From Candidatus Latescibacterota bacterium (GTDB taxonomy: Bacteria > Krumholzibacteriota > Krumholzibacteriia > G020349025): 64,000 nt of DNA. The notes under the pieces were generated by a model. It worked only from the letters and a program-made list of their open reading frames with translations. It did not search any database and was not told where the DNA came from. Below are positions 34,166 through 44,071 of this stretch, in pieces. A program made the position numbers and the translations under genes. Each line of letters opens with the position of its first letter. Positions within the stretch are counted from its first letter, which is position 1. Location: contig CP070763.1 of assembly GCA_020349025.1 (NCBI GenBank), positions 3,041,661-3,105,660 of the forward strand, read 5' to 3'.

Positions 34166-35296
34166 CTAGGGCCTGTGGTACTCGAGCAGGATCAGCGTGG
34201 CGTCGTCGTGCAGTGTGCGGCTGCCGGCGAAGCGTTTCACCGACTCCATGATCGCCGCGACGGCGTGATCTGGAGCCATTCCGCGCGTCGGCTCGAACGC
34301 CTGGCGCAGACGCGCTTCGCCGAGCTCCTCACCGTCCGCGCGGCGGGCTTCGCTCAGGCCGTCGGTGAAGAAGAGAAGGCGCAGCCCGTCGCGCAGCGGG
34401 AACGTACGCACTTCGTAGTCGTATCCCGGGATCATGCCGAGCGGCGTGCCGGTCGACTCCCAGGCACGGCCATCGTCGCTCAGAAAGCTGGGGTGCCCGG
34501 CGCTCGCGTAGCGCACCTTCCCCGCCTCGAGATCGAGAATCGCGACGATCGCGGTGATGTACTGGTTGCCGGTGACCGCGACCAGGCGGTCGTTGACGCG
34601 CCGAAACAGATGCGCGAGGTCGCACCAGTCCTCACGCAGCGCACGCATTTCCGATTTCAACATTCCGGTGTAGAGGGCCGCCATCACCCCGTGTCCGGCG
34701 ACGTCCGCCAGCACCACGCCCAATGCCGACGGACCGAGGCGGAAGAAGTCGTAGAAGTCGCCACCCAGGCGCTCGGAAGGCTCGTACCACACATCGCCTC
34801 GCACGCCTGGCAGGTGCGGGAACCACCCGGGCAGAAGCAGGCGTTGAAAGGCGCGGGCACGCTCCAGATCGTGTTCGAGAGTCTGGGTCCATGCACGCTT
34901 CTCCCGTTCCAACCTCTGGTGTTCCAGGCAGCGGTCCACCAATGTCTCGAGCACCGCCTTCTCGAACGGCTTGTTGATGAAGTAGAAGGCGCGCTCGCGC
35001 AGCGCCTCCACCAGCTTCTCCTCCGGGTTGGAAACCGAGCCGGTCATGATGATCACTTCGGTATCGGGGTGATGCGCCTTGATGCTGCGCAGCACTTCGA
35101 AGCCGTTCATGCCCGGCATGCGCACGTCCACGATCGCAAGGTCGTGCGGCTCGCGCGCGAGCACCTGGAGTGCCTCGGCCCCGGATGAAGCAAGGGAGAC
35201 ATGGTTGCGCCGGCCCAGGATGCGTTGCACGGTGCGCTGGATTCCGGGCTCGTCGTCGACCACGAGGATCTTCGCCGGGGGGACCTCCACGCTCAT
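34166..35296 (-). CDS. response regulator fused to SpoIIE/PP2C phosphatase (RsbU-like)
   Basis: 376 residues. Receiver domain (about 8-125) with VVDDE, phospho-Asp57 in IVDVRMPG, MTGS and the Lys in INKPFE; a short coiled coil (about 125-155); then a PP2C-SpoIIE phosphatase (about 160-372) with PSERLGGDFYDFF, LADVAGHGVMAAL, YASAGHPS, FFTDGLSEARR and LHDDATLILL. Phosphorylation of the receiver would switch a phosphatase that acts on an anti-sigma-factor antagonist or similar Ser/Thr phosphoprotein. The histidine kinase 10 nt upstream is the obvious partner. No STAS or anti-sigma gene is adjacent. Confidence 0.92.
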   Translation of the reverse strand: MSVEVPPAKILVVDDEPGIQRTVQRILGRRNHVSLASSGAEALQVLAREPHDLAIVDVRMPGMNGFEVLRSIKAHHPDTEVIIMTGSVSNPEEKLVEALRERAFYFINKPFEKAVLETLVDRCLEHQRLEREKRAWTQTLEHDLERARAFQRLLLPGWFPHLPGVRGDVWYEPSERLGGDFYDFFRLGPSALGVVLADVAGHGVMAALYTGMLKSEMRALREDWCDLAHLFRRVNDRLVAVTGNQYITAIVAILDLEAGKVRYASAGHPSFLSDDGRAWESTGTPLGMIPGYDYEVRTFPLRDGLRLLFFTDGLSEARRADGEELGEARLRQAFEPTRGMAPDHAVAAIMESVKRFAGSRTLHDDATLILLEYHRP

Positions 35297-35306
35297 CGGT
35301 GCTCCC

Positions 35307-38300
35307 CTACGTCTTCGAGGTTTCCTGCTCCGGCATCGCCGGCCGCTGACCGAGCATCGGGAACTCGAGCCGCACGGTGGTTCCTGCGGCGACGCGGCTT
35401 GCGAGCGTCATCTTGCCGTTGTGTTCCCACACGATGCTCCGCACCACGGAGAGCCCGAGCCCCGTCCCGTGACCCTTGCTCGTGTAGAAGGGTTCTTGAA
35501 CGCGTGCCAGGAGCTCCTCCGGAATGCCGACGCCCGTATCGGTCACCGACGCGATGACGCTGTCGTTCTCGATCCAGGTTTTCAGTGTCAGCGTGCCGCC
35601 GTCGGGCATGGCGTCGACGGCGTTCAGAATGAGATTGTGGAACGCCTGCTCCAACCGTCCAGGGTGCGCCAGGAGCCGCGGCAAATCGTGCGCGAGCTCG
35701 CGACGGACCTCGACACGCGCCTTATCGAGCTTGAAGCTGACGAGATCGAGCGCGGTTGCGATGCGCTCGTTGACGTCGACCATCTGATCGATGGCAAACG
35801 TGCCCCGCGCCATCGACAGCATGCCCTGGAAGATGCGGGTGCTGATACGCGTGTAGTTCTCGATCTGCTGCAGGTCCTCGAGGAACTGCTCGCGATCGAA
35901 ATGGGCCTCCTCGAGATCCCCCTTCAGGGCCTGGATCATCGGCAGGCTGGCGCCCAGCGCGTTGTTGACGTCGTGCGCGACGCCGCCGGCGAGGTCCGCC
36001 ATGGCACGCTTCCCCTCGCTTTCCAGCAGCTGCTGCTCCAAGGCCTTGGTCGCGCTGATGTCGCGTGCGAAGACCACCATGCCGATGTGCGCGCCTTCGG
36101 CATCCTCCAGCTTGCGCGCCGAGAGGTAGACAGGAAAGGCGGAGCGGTCGGCGCGATGGCATTGGAGCTCCCCCGCCCAACGTCGCATGAAGCCGACGAC
36201 CTGCTCCAGCCCGTCGAACTGATCACCCAGGATGCCCGATCCCTGCTTATCCACGCGTTTTCCGCGCAGCTCGGCCGCCTGGAACCCGAACGTTCGTTCG
36301 CCCGCTTCGTTGACGAACTGCAGAAGACCATCCGCATCGATCCAGAAGATCGCCAGCGGCGCGTTTTCGACGAAGGTCGCCAGGCGCTGCACCTCGGCGG
36401 TGCGATCGCGTACCTGAAGCTCGAGCTGTGCGCTCATCTCCTGGATCCGTTGCTGCTTCAGCTGGTCTGCCACGGCGAGCGAGACCTGGCTTGCGATCGT
36501 GGACAGCAACGCGACGTTCGCTTGGCTGAAGCCACTCGGTGCGACCCGCCGGTCCCGTGTCAGGCGATTGATCACGCGCAGGATCCCGATGGGGCGGCGA
36601 TCTTCGAGCAGGGGGACGGCGATCAGATGCACGATGCGTCCGCTCGGCAGGATCTCGCGGTAGCGTTGCAGGACGACGGGAAGCGCTTCGCCGCTTCCTT
36701 CGACGTCGTTGTGCACGACCGGCGGCGGATAGGGCCCCGGGTGCAGCACCGCGGCGCGCCCGGTCAAACCCTCACCGGTACAGAAGCTCTCCTCCGGGAA
36801 CCACTCCTGCGGCACGCCGGAGGTTGCACGCCGCCGGTAGCAATCCTCCTCGAACAGAAAAAGGGATGCGACCTCGCAGTTGAGGTGCTTGCGCGTGAGA
36901 TCCACGGTGAGCTGCAAGAGCCGACTCAAATCCTCGGGGACCGCCAAACGCGCGCTGAGGTCGTAGAGGAGGCGCAGCGTCGATTGCTGGCGTCCGCGCT
37001 GCTCGAGCGTGGCCAGCGCCGTTGCGGTCTTGTCGGCGAGAATGGAGAGGAACTCGACGTCACGGTCGCGAAACCGATTGGGCATGAAGCTCTCGACGTT
37101 GAGTACGCCGAGCGTAGTCCCTTCGAATCGAATCGGAACTGCCAGCTCGGAGCGCGCCTTCTCCGAGTGCACGACGTACTTCGGGTGCGCGTGCACGTCG
37201 TTGGCGACGATCGGTTCTCCGGTTCGTGCCACCTCGCCGGTGATCCCCTCCCCGAGTCCGAGCCCCTCATGCTTGATCGAATAGCCGATCGAGGCGAGCT
37301 TGCGCAGTCTGCCCTCGTCGAGGTCGAAGAGCTCGATCGAACCGACCGGGAGGTTCATGACCCAGAGCACGATCTCGAGAATGCGACGGCAGGTTTGCTC
37401 CATCGGCAGCGCCTGGGTGACGAGCTGACCGATCTCGTTGATGGCGCGCAGCTCGGTGATGCGCCGCTCGTAGAGCTCGGCGTTACGCATCGCGGTGCTC
37501 ATCTTCTCGACGAAGCGGCCGACGACGGTGACGTCGGCCGCAGTGAAAGCGTCTCGCGACTGCGCCGAAAGCTTCAGGATCCCGAGGAGGCGCCTGCCGA
37601 AGAGAATGGGCACGACCATCATGTGGATCTCCGGGGGGCCGATGCCGGAGGAGCAGGAGTAGCAGAGCAAGTCGTACAGCTTCTCGAGCGGTGCCGGTTT
37701 CGCCCGCAGCGACTTCGGGTCGACGCAGCAATCGATCAACGGGTGGACCGAGGTCTTCGTGCGGTCGCCGTGCGACTCGAGCAGGAAGGAGCGATTGTCG
37801 ACGCGCAACAGATCCACCAGCTCGGCATCCAGGTCCAGCTCCTCGTTCACGTGTGGACTCTTCATCTTGCGCCACGAGACCTTCTCCGCTCGCACGACGA
37901 GGCGCGAGCGTTCGCGATCGAGGAGCAGGATCGAGCCGCTGTGGTCGTAGCGCACCAGCAGCTGCAGCCCGTCGAGGATTTGATAGAGCAGGTCGGACGT
38001 CTGCAGCTCGCTCGCGATCTTGCGCTCGATACGAGCCAGCACTTCGACGACGCGTGACTCCGCCAGCGCATCGAGCCGCTCGTTGACGATGGCGCCGAGC
38101 CGTCGCAGAGAGGCCAGCGTGTGGCCTTCGAAGGGTGTGTCGCGCGACAGGAGCAGGACCGCGATGCGCTTGCCACGCTCGCTGAGCGGCAGATAGAGCG
38201 TCTCGTCCGGGAGGGTGACGCGCTTCGACCCCAGGATCCTGCGGCCAACATCGAGGTCCCAGGTGCGCCCTCCGAGCCGGTGGACGATCCGCAGGTTGGC

Positions 38301-38495
38301 ACCGCGACCCGCAGCCAGAACGACGCCGTCGGTGGCGCCGAAATGGGGGGCCACGGAGCGCAGGAACACGTGGAGGAGTCGGTCGAAAGAGCCGACGTTG
38401 CGGAGGTCGCGCTGCAGCGCGAGGCGCAATCGCAGCTCGCGCATCTCGTCAGCCGCGTGGCCCACATCCGAGCCGCGGGAGCGGGAAGTGCTCAT
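35307..38495 (-). CDS. large multi-GAF/PAS sensor histidine kinase
   Basis: 1062 residues from the ATG at 38495, with no clear ribosome site; the frame runs to 38561. No membrane helices, so cytoplasmic. It contains an N-terminal degenerate GAF (about 20-140), three further GAF domains (about 150-330, 340-490 with NDVHAHPKYVVHSEKARSELAVPI, 500-690), a PAS domain (about 705-815: FVENAPLAIFWIDADGLLQFVNEAGERTFG), HisKA with GGVAHDVNNALGA (His about 842), and HATPase_c ending GTGLGLSVVRSIV. One GAF holds a dense Cys patch (LLCYSCSSGIG) and IDCCVDP, possibly a metal or redox site. It likely phosphorylates the SpoIIE regulator 10 nt downstream. Confidence 0.88.
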   Translation of the reverse strand: MSTSRSRGSDVGHAADEMRELRLRLALQRDLRNVGSFDRLLHVFLRSVAPHFGATDGVVLAAGRGANLRIVHRLGGRTWDLDVGRRILGSKRVTLPDETLYLPLSERGKRIAVLLLSRDTPFEGHTLASLRRLGAIVNERLDALAESRVVEVLARIERKIASELQTSDLLYQILDGLQLLVRYDHSGSILLLDRERSRLVVRAEKVSWRKMKSPHVNEELDLDAELVDLLRVDNRSFLLESHGDRTKTSVHPLIDCCVDPKSLRAKPAPLEKLYDLLCYSCSSGIGPPEIHMMVVPILFGRRLLGILKLSAQSRDAFTAADVTVVGRFVEKMSTAMRNAELYERRITELRAINEIGQLVTQALPMEQTCRRILEIVLWVMNLPVGSIELFDLDEGRLRKLASIGYSIKHEGLGLGEGITGEVARTGEPIVANDVHAHPKYVVHSEKARSELAVPIRFEGTTLGVLNVESFMPNRFRDRDVEFLSILADKTATALATLEQRGRQQSTLRLLYDLSARLAVPEDLSRLLQLTVDLTRKHLNCEVASLFLFEEDCYRRRATSGVPQEWFPEESFCTGEGLTGRAAVLHPGPYPPPVVHNDVEGSGEALPVVLQRYREILPSGRIVHLIAVPLLEDRRPIGILRVINRLTRDRRVAPSGFSQANVALLSTIASQVSLAVADQLKQQRIQEMSAQLELQVRDRTAEVQRLATFVENAPLAIFWIDADGLLQFVNEAGERTFGFQAAELRGKRVDKQGSGILGDQFDGLEQVVGFMRRWAGELQCHRADRSAFPVYLSARKLEDAEGAHIGMVVFARDISATKALEQQLLESEGKRAMADLAGGVAHDVNNALGASLPMIQALKGDLEEAHFDREQFLEDLQQIENYTRISTRIFQGMLSMARGTFAIDQMVDVNERIATALDLVSFKLDKARVEVRRELAHDLPRLLAHPGRLEQAFHNLILNAVDAMPDGGTLTLKTWIENDSVIASVTDTGVGIPEELLARVQEPFYTSKGHGTGLGLSVVRSIVWEHNGKMTLASRVAAGTTVRLEFPMLGQRPAMPEQETSKT

Positions 38496-38580
38496 GCCGG
38501 CATGGTAGCACGCCGCAACCCAGGCCGACGCGCGGTCATTCCGCTGCACTCTTGCCGACACGGAGCGGTAAGATGGAAAC

Positions 38581-39213
38581 GTGGGCCGATCGACGATTCG
38601 ACGCGTGCTGCTGGCGATGATCCTCGTCGCCGTCGTCTACCTCGCGATGTATGCAAGGCACGGCATCGTGCAGCGGCAGGACCGTGTGCACGCGACCCAC
38701 GTCCAGGTTGCCGGTGCGGTGACGGAGCTTCGTGCCGTCTGTGAACGCCTGCTGTTTGCCGTGGATCTGACTGGCACCAAGCCGGGCGCGGAGCGCGCAC
38801 GCCTGGAAGCGCGGCTCGACATCGCGCGCCGGCTCCTGCCGCAGCCACGCCTGCTCCCACCCGCGACTCCGGAGCCGGGTGCGGCGTTCCGCCAGCTGGA
38901 GGAGCCACCCCTTCCCGATGTCGTGCAACTGTGTGCCCTCGCGGATTCACTGCGAACGGCGGCGATGGAGTTCGTCGCCGCCATCCAGCCGCCTGCCGTC
39001 GACAGCGTGCGCGGCGACGCCGGCCTGCGCACTCCGGTGCGCGAACGTTACGCTACGGTCGTGGCTCGATCGACGCAGTATCGAGCGATGCAGCGTGAGC
39101 TCGACGAGCATTTGAACAACCCGTTCGTGGGCGCGGTGGCGTCAATTTTCCGTTTGCGTTCGAGACCGCCGCCGCACGCGGCCCCGACGAGCGTGAGCCG
39201 GGGAGAAGAATGA
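38581..39213 (+). CDS. membrane-anchored protein, possibly LemA-like
   Basis: 210 residues from GTG. One N-terminal membrane helix (about 8-25) and a long helical body. The pattern AMYARHGIVQRQDRVHATHVQV after the helix and the C-terminal RYATVVARSTQYRAM...NPFVGAVASIF recall the ends of LemA proteins (four-helix bundles exposed outside the cell), but the middle differs, so this is tentative. It overlaps the GT39 gene by 4 nt (ATGA), so the two are translationally coupled, paralleling the lipoprotein coupled to the other GT39 gene. Confidence 0.55.
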   Translation: MGRSTIRRVLLAMILVAVVYLAMYARHGIVQRQDRVHATHVQVAGAVTELRAVCERLLFAVDLTGTKPGAERARLEARLDIARRLLPQPRLLPPATPEPGAAFRQLEEPPLPDVVQLCALADSLRTAAMEFVAAIQPPAVDSVRGDAGLRTPVRERYATVVARSTQYRAMQRELDEHLNNPFVGAVASIFRLRSRPPPHAAPTSVSRGEE

Positions 39214-40937
39214 GGAGCTGGGTGCGCCGCGAGCGCTTCGCGCTGACGCTGGTCGCGTTGGCGGCTGTTGGGCGCGCCGCTTGCATCGGGGCGACGCACG
39301 ACGATCCACTCTTCCGCGTGCCCTACCTCGATGGCGCCTTCTACCATGTGTGGGCCCGATCGTTGGCGCAGGGAGTGGGCGACTTCCAGGGCCCCTACTT
39401 TCTCGCGCCTCTCTACCCGCATGCGCTGTCGTGGTTGTACCGCCTCTTCGGTGCCGATCCCTTCGTCGCGCGCGTGGCGCAGAGCGTGCTCGGCGTCGTC
39501 GACGTTGCGCTTCTCTATCTGGTCGCGCGCCACCTGTTCGGCGTGCTGGCAGGCACCCTAGCCACGGTTCTCTTCGCGCTCTATGGGACGCTTCTCCTCT
39601 ACGAGGGGCTTCTGGTTCTCGAGCCGCTTCTTCTCACGCTTCTTCTCAGCGCCTTTTGTGCACTCGTTTTGATGCGAGGATCCGCGCGCGCCCTCGTCTC
39701 TGGAGCGGCATTGGGTGCTGCAACCGTGGCGCGTGGCACCGCGCTTCTGGCCGCGCCCGTGGTCGTGTGGGCGCTGTGGAACACGCGCGCTTCGGGGCGT
39801 TCCGCCTCGCTTTGGCGCCGCGAAATCGCGCTCTGCTTCGCGGTCTGGTTTCTCGTGCTGCTCCCGGTCCTGGTGCGCAACCATCGCGCTGGCGGTGGAG
39901 TCGTGCTCACCACGAACGTCGGTGTGAACTTCTACGCCGGCAACGGACCCGGCGCCAACGGGCGCTTTCGACAGCCTCCCGGCGTGCAGTTCTTCACCGC
40001 ACCGTTGGCGCATGTCGCCCGACAAGACGCGAGTCTGCCGTCGGCGCTCGCCGAGCGTGCGCTCACGGTCGAGGCGGTCGCGGGCACGAAGCACGCTGCC
40101 GACTCCTCCGCCTGGCTGGCGCGATCGTGGAGCTGGATCCAGGCGCAGCCGACGCAGTTTCTGTTTCTGCTCGCACGCAAGGCCGGCCTCGTTCTGCAGT
40201 CGCGCGAGATCGGGCAGATCGAGAGCCCGGAATTCCATCGCCAGCGCCTCGCCCCGCTTCGGCTCTTCTTCGTCGATCTCCTGATTCTTCTGCCACTGGC
40301 GGCGTTCGGCGCCAGCTGGGCGTTGCGCCAGCGACGACCCGGAACGTCGATGGTGCTGGGGTTCGCGATCGCAACGCTCCTGCCCTGCGTGCTCTTCTTC
40401 GTGACGGCGCGCTACCGGGTGTCGGCTGTCCCATACCTGGCGCTGCTCGCCGGTGTGGGCGCCGCGACGCTCGTCGAGTGGGGTCGTGCGCGTCGCTGGG
40501 GTCTCGTCGTCGCCGCTGGACTGCTCCTGCTGCTGCTGGCGCTGCTCACCCGCGTCGGCGCTGCGCCGCCACGCAGCGCACCGGGATGGCAGAACGCGCA
40601 GATGGCGGAGCGTGTCTACGCGATCGGCGATCTGGATGGAGCGATCCGCTATCAAGAGGCGGCAGCTCAATGGCTGCCGAACCGCATGGAGGTGCAGCTC
40701 AACCTGGCGCTGTATTGGAGCGAGAGGAATCGCGGCGAGGATCTCGCCCGTGCCGAACAGGTGTTGCGCCGCCTGCTCGAACGCGATCCGCGTCAACCGG
40801 TCGTGCTCTTCAACCTCGGTGTGATCCTCGAGCAGGCGGGCCGCGTCGACGAGGCCGCACGCGCCTGGCGCGAGACGCTGCGTCTGGAGCCGCAGTTCAC
40901 CCCGGCGCGCGAGCGACTGCGGCAGCTGCAGCGTTGA
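39210..40937 (+). CDS. second GT39-like glycosyltransferase with C-terminal TPR
   Basis: 575 residues. Polytopic domain (about 12 helices) with the acidic loop motif VPYLDGAFYHVWARSL after helix 1 and FLAPLYPHALSWLYRLF, as in the 712-residue paralog at 24885. The catalytic Asp-Glu pair is here Asp-Gly (YLDGAFY), so activity on the same donor is uncertain. About 110 C-terminal residues form two or three TPRs (VLFNLGVILEQAGRVDEAARAWRETLRLEP). It overlaps a membrane-anchored protein gene upstream. Probable role: sugar transfer from a polyprenyl carrier to a glycan or protein outside the inner membrane. Confidence 0.8.
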   Translation: MRSWVRRERFALTLVALAAVGRAACIGATHDDPLFRVPYLDGAFYHVWARSLAQGVGDFQGPYFLAPLYPHALSWLYRLFGADPFVARVAQSVLGVVDVALLYLVARHLFGVLAGTLATVLFALYGTLLLYEGLLVLEPLLLTLLLSAFCALVLMRGSARALVSGAALGAATVARGTALLAAPVVVWALWNTRASGRSASLWRREIALCFAVWFLVLLPVLVRNHRAGGGVVLTTNVGVNFYAGNGPGANGRFRQPPGVQFFTAPLAHVARQDASLPSALAERALTVEAVAGTKHAADSSAWLARSWSWIQAQPTQFLFLLARKAGLVLQSREIGQIESPEFHRQRLAPLRLFFVDLLILLPLAAFGASWALRQRRPGTSMVLGFAIATLLPCVLFFVTARYRVSAVPYLALLAGVGAATLVEWGRARRWGLVVAAGLLLLLLALLTRVGAAPPRSAPGWQNAQMAERVYAIGDLDGAIRYQEAAAQWLPNRMEVQLNLALYWSERNRGEDLARAEQVLRRLLERDPRQPVVLFNLGVILEQAGRVDEAARAWRETLRLEPQFTPARERLRQLQR

Positions 40938-40988
40938 GCGCAACCTGTGCGAGGGTTCCGTGTGTTGCAGAAACGGCTGCGCCTGGCA

Positions 40989-41342
40989 TCAGGTACGGCG
41001 TGCTTCGAGCACGTCCCTGGCGCGGAGCATCTTGCAGTCGACCGCCGTGGGGCGACCCTGGCGTACGATGACGCGCAGTTGCACCGACATGTAACCCTTG
41101 CAGATCACCTTGATGTCGTACGGCCCGGGCGGGAGAAGAGCGATTCGGAAGGCCCCATCGGAGTCGGTTCTCACCTCGACACCCGCTTCCGGAAGAAGAA
41201 CCTGGACTGCAGCGAGGGGCCTTCCCGAGTCGCGCGCGTGAACGTGGCCCGAGATGGAGCCGCTCGGAATCCAGGGCACGCCCCAGCCGGCGCCGGAGAA
41301 CAGCACCAGGAGGCCACACCAGCACGCGATCTTCGTACGCAT
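40989..41342 (-). CDS. small secreted carboxypeptidase-regulatory-like (Ig-fold) protein
   Basis: 117 residues from the ATG at 41342 (GGGAG about 8 nt upstream). A signal sequence (about 1-25) is followed by one CarboxypepD_reg-like domain: SISGHVHARDSGRPLAAVQVLLPEA, VRTDSDGAFRI and LPPGPYDIKVICKGY. Such domains are short beta sandwiches used as surface or adaptor modules. No catalytic domain is attached. Convergent with the GT39 gene and divergent from mdh. Confidence 0.72.
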   Translation of the reverse strand: MRTKIACWCGLLVLFSGAGWGVPWIPSGSISGHVHARDSGRPLAAVQVLLPEAGVEVRTDSDGAFRIALLPPGPYDIKVICKGYMSVQLRVIVRQGRPTAVDCKMLRARDVLEARRT

Positions 41343-41615
41343 GCGATCCGCTCCCAATCGCAGTCGCTCCCGCATGGCGGGAGCCCAGCACACCCTTCCA
41401 ATATAAAAGGTCGCTTGTTCGATGCCACAGCGGAAAAGCGAGTCTCTGCTACGCCGTGAGGCAGCCGGCGCACCCGCTGCGCATCCGGCTGCACTTGACG
41501 CCAGCGGGGGCGCGAACGTTAGCTTCCGGACACGGGCACATCGCCGCCGCCTGCCGTTCATCCGGATCGAACGCGCCCGCCCACCACCGGCACGAAGGCG
41601 GCACTCCGGCTGTAG

Positions 41616-42557
<942 letters not shown>

Positions 42558-43049
42558 CGGGCCTCGTGCTCGCAGCGACAAAGGGAGGGGCTCGCGGAAG
42601 AGGAGGGTCACGCACCCGCCGGAGCCCGTTGCCGGTCGGGCGCGCGCTCCGGCGCGAGCCCCACGACTCCATGTCCAACCATGGCTAGGGAAGGGTTGTC
42701 CGGCGGAGAGGCGGACTCCGCCGCACCTTCTCCGGGCCGATTCCAAGCTCGTCCCGGCTCCCCTCCGAACCTCGGGTGCGGCGGAGCGGGCGCTGGTGGC
42801 AGGATCAGCGCCCGCACCGGCCCTCGCCGATCGCGTCCGCCGTTCCCGCAGGAGCGGAGGAGCCCATGAACGCGACCGGTCCCCGGAAGAGCGACTGGGC
42901 AGACCACGGCATCGTCGTGCAAAACGACGCACGGCCCCGATGGCAATCGGATGGCGGCGTGACAGCGTTCGAAGGATAGCGCCGGACGGCAAAAGGGATG
43001 GCTACGCGAAGATAGGAACACCAGCGGCCCTGTCAAGACGCGGAGGGGT
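42558..43049. ncRNA. hairpin-rich intergenic stretch, candidate structured RNA
   Basis: 492 nt between convergent mdh and zinc-ribbon genes with no family-like coding frame. A perfect 10-bp stem (42587-42596 with 42653-42662) encloses two smaller hairpins (42605-42617 and 42619-42652, the latter with a 7-bp stem abutting the outer one), a three-way-junction shape. More perfect stems follow: 8 bp at 42701-42723, 10 bp at 42786-42815, and 6 bp at 42913-42929. Strand and boundaries are unknown. Neither the GAGGAAAGUCC core of RNase P RNA nor a tRNA-like end of tmRNA is present, so it is not an obvious housekeeping RNA. Confidence 0.4.
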
Positions 43050-43391
43050 CTACGGGTAGTAGAGGATGCGACCGCAGCTCTGGCAAGTCCGCACCTTGCC
43101 CTCGTACAGCGACGAACGATACGAGGTCGGGAGCTTGGCAAAGCAGCCGAGGCAGCTGTCGCCGGTCACGGGAGCCACCGCACGCCCGTAGCGCTTGAGG
43201 ATCCGCTCATAGTGGCTCAGGTTCGTGCGGTCGAGCTTCTCGAGCAGCTGTTCGCGCGCCTTGCGCAGCTCTTCGACGCCGCTGACGTCGAACCCGAGCT
43301 TCTCGAACTGGTCCTGGCTGTCCTCGGTCTCCTTCAGCATCAGGTCCAGATCCTGGAGCGCGACGAGAAGCTGCTCCTGCTGACTCATCAT
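43050..43391 (-). CDS. short C4-type zinc-ribbon protein (DUF164-like)
   Basis: 113 residues, half the usual length (about 240). A coiled-coil segment (about 3-58) leads to the C-terminal zinc ribbon with two Cys pairs, CLGCFAKLP (about 80-88) and CQSCGRILYYP. Other members have a much longer coiled coil. It overlaps the PTS IIA gene by 4 nt (ATGA) and is co-transcribed with it. Role unknown; zinc ribbons of this kind are thought to bind nucleic acid. Confidence 0.82.
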   Translation of the reverse strand: MMSQQEQLLVALQDLDLMLKETEDSQDQFEKLGFDVSGVEELRKAREQLLEKLDRTNLSHYERILKRYGRAVAPVTGDSCLGCFAKLPTSYRSSLYEGKVRTCQSCGRILYYP

Positions 43392-43858
43392 GACGTCGGT
43401 GCCTCCCGCAAGGCGGCGGAGAAGCCGTCGAAGCTCGTCACCTGCATCAGCTTTTCGCGCATCGAGTCGTTGCGAACCAGCTCGATGATCTTTCCCAGCG
43501 CTGGAAGGTATTGGTTCGAACGATCCTGCGGCGGTGCCAACAGTGCGAAGAAGAGATACGTCGGCTCACCATCGAGCGAGTTGAAGGCGATCCCCTCCTG
43601 CGAGCGCGCGAAGATCGCCATGAGCCGCGACACCGCGAGTGAGCGACCGTGCGGGAAGGCGATCCCCTTGCCGACCGCAGTGCTGCCGAGGGCCTCACGG
43701 TTCCGGAGCATGTCGAGGATGATGCGGCGGTTGTTGCTTTCGGGCTCTGGTGCAACGAGGTCCACGATCTCTTCGAGGGCGTCGTCCCGGCTGCGCGCCT
43801 TCAGATCGAAGATGCAGAGCTTGGGATCGAAGAAGCCCAGAAGCTCGTCGACGGTCAT
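43388..43858 (-). CDS. ptsN: PTS IIA-type regulatory protein (EIIA-Ntr/fructose class)
   Basis: 156 residues from the ATG at 43858 (GGGAG before it). Matches EIIA: LLGFFDPKLCIFDLKARSRDDALEEIVDLV, then NREALGSTAVGKGIAFPHGRS with the phospho-His at 70, and LLAPPQDRSNQYLPALGKI. EIIA-Ntr is a phosphorylated regulator linked to nitrogen and potassium control rather than a sugar transporter part; no PTS permease is near. The gene lies upstream of the zinc-ribbon gene and is divergent from rsgA. Confidence 0.88.
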   Translation of the reverse strand: MTVDELLGFFDPKLCIFDLKARSRDDALEEIVDLVAPEPESNNRRIILDMLRNREALGSTAVGKGIAFPHGRSLAVSRLMAIFARSQEGIAFNSLDGEPTYLFFALLAPPQDRSNQYLPALGKIIELVRNDSMREKLMQVTSFDGFSAALREAPTS

Positions 43859-44071
43859 GAACTCTCCCGCACGAGATCGACGACTCGGCTCAGACGGGGG
43901 GCTTGGGACAGCCAGACCCGAAATGCAGCTTAGCATGCTGTAGAGGGCGGAACAACAGGCGGGGCGCGGGTTTCCGCGCGCCCTCCAGCCCCAGCCGCGC
44001 CACGGGATGTGTGATCGGAGGGCGCGGCAACGTAGAATGCCAAGCGCGGCGAGATTGCGGGCAGGTTGAAC

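Noticed and set aside
35079..38057. 992-residue frame on the plus strand opposite the large kinase
   Set aside because: It lies antisense to a gene with clear GAF, PAS and kinase motifs; the translation shows no family motif and has the Arg/Asp/Gln-rich look of a GC-rich shadow.
42558..43049. RNase P RNA or tmRNA after the zinc-ribbon gene
   Set aside because: I looked on both strands for GAGGAAAGUCC, the P4 partner and a tRNA-like 3' end and saw none, so the stretch is reported only as structured and unassigned.
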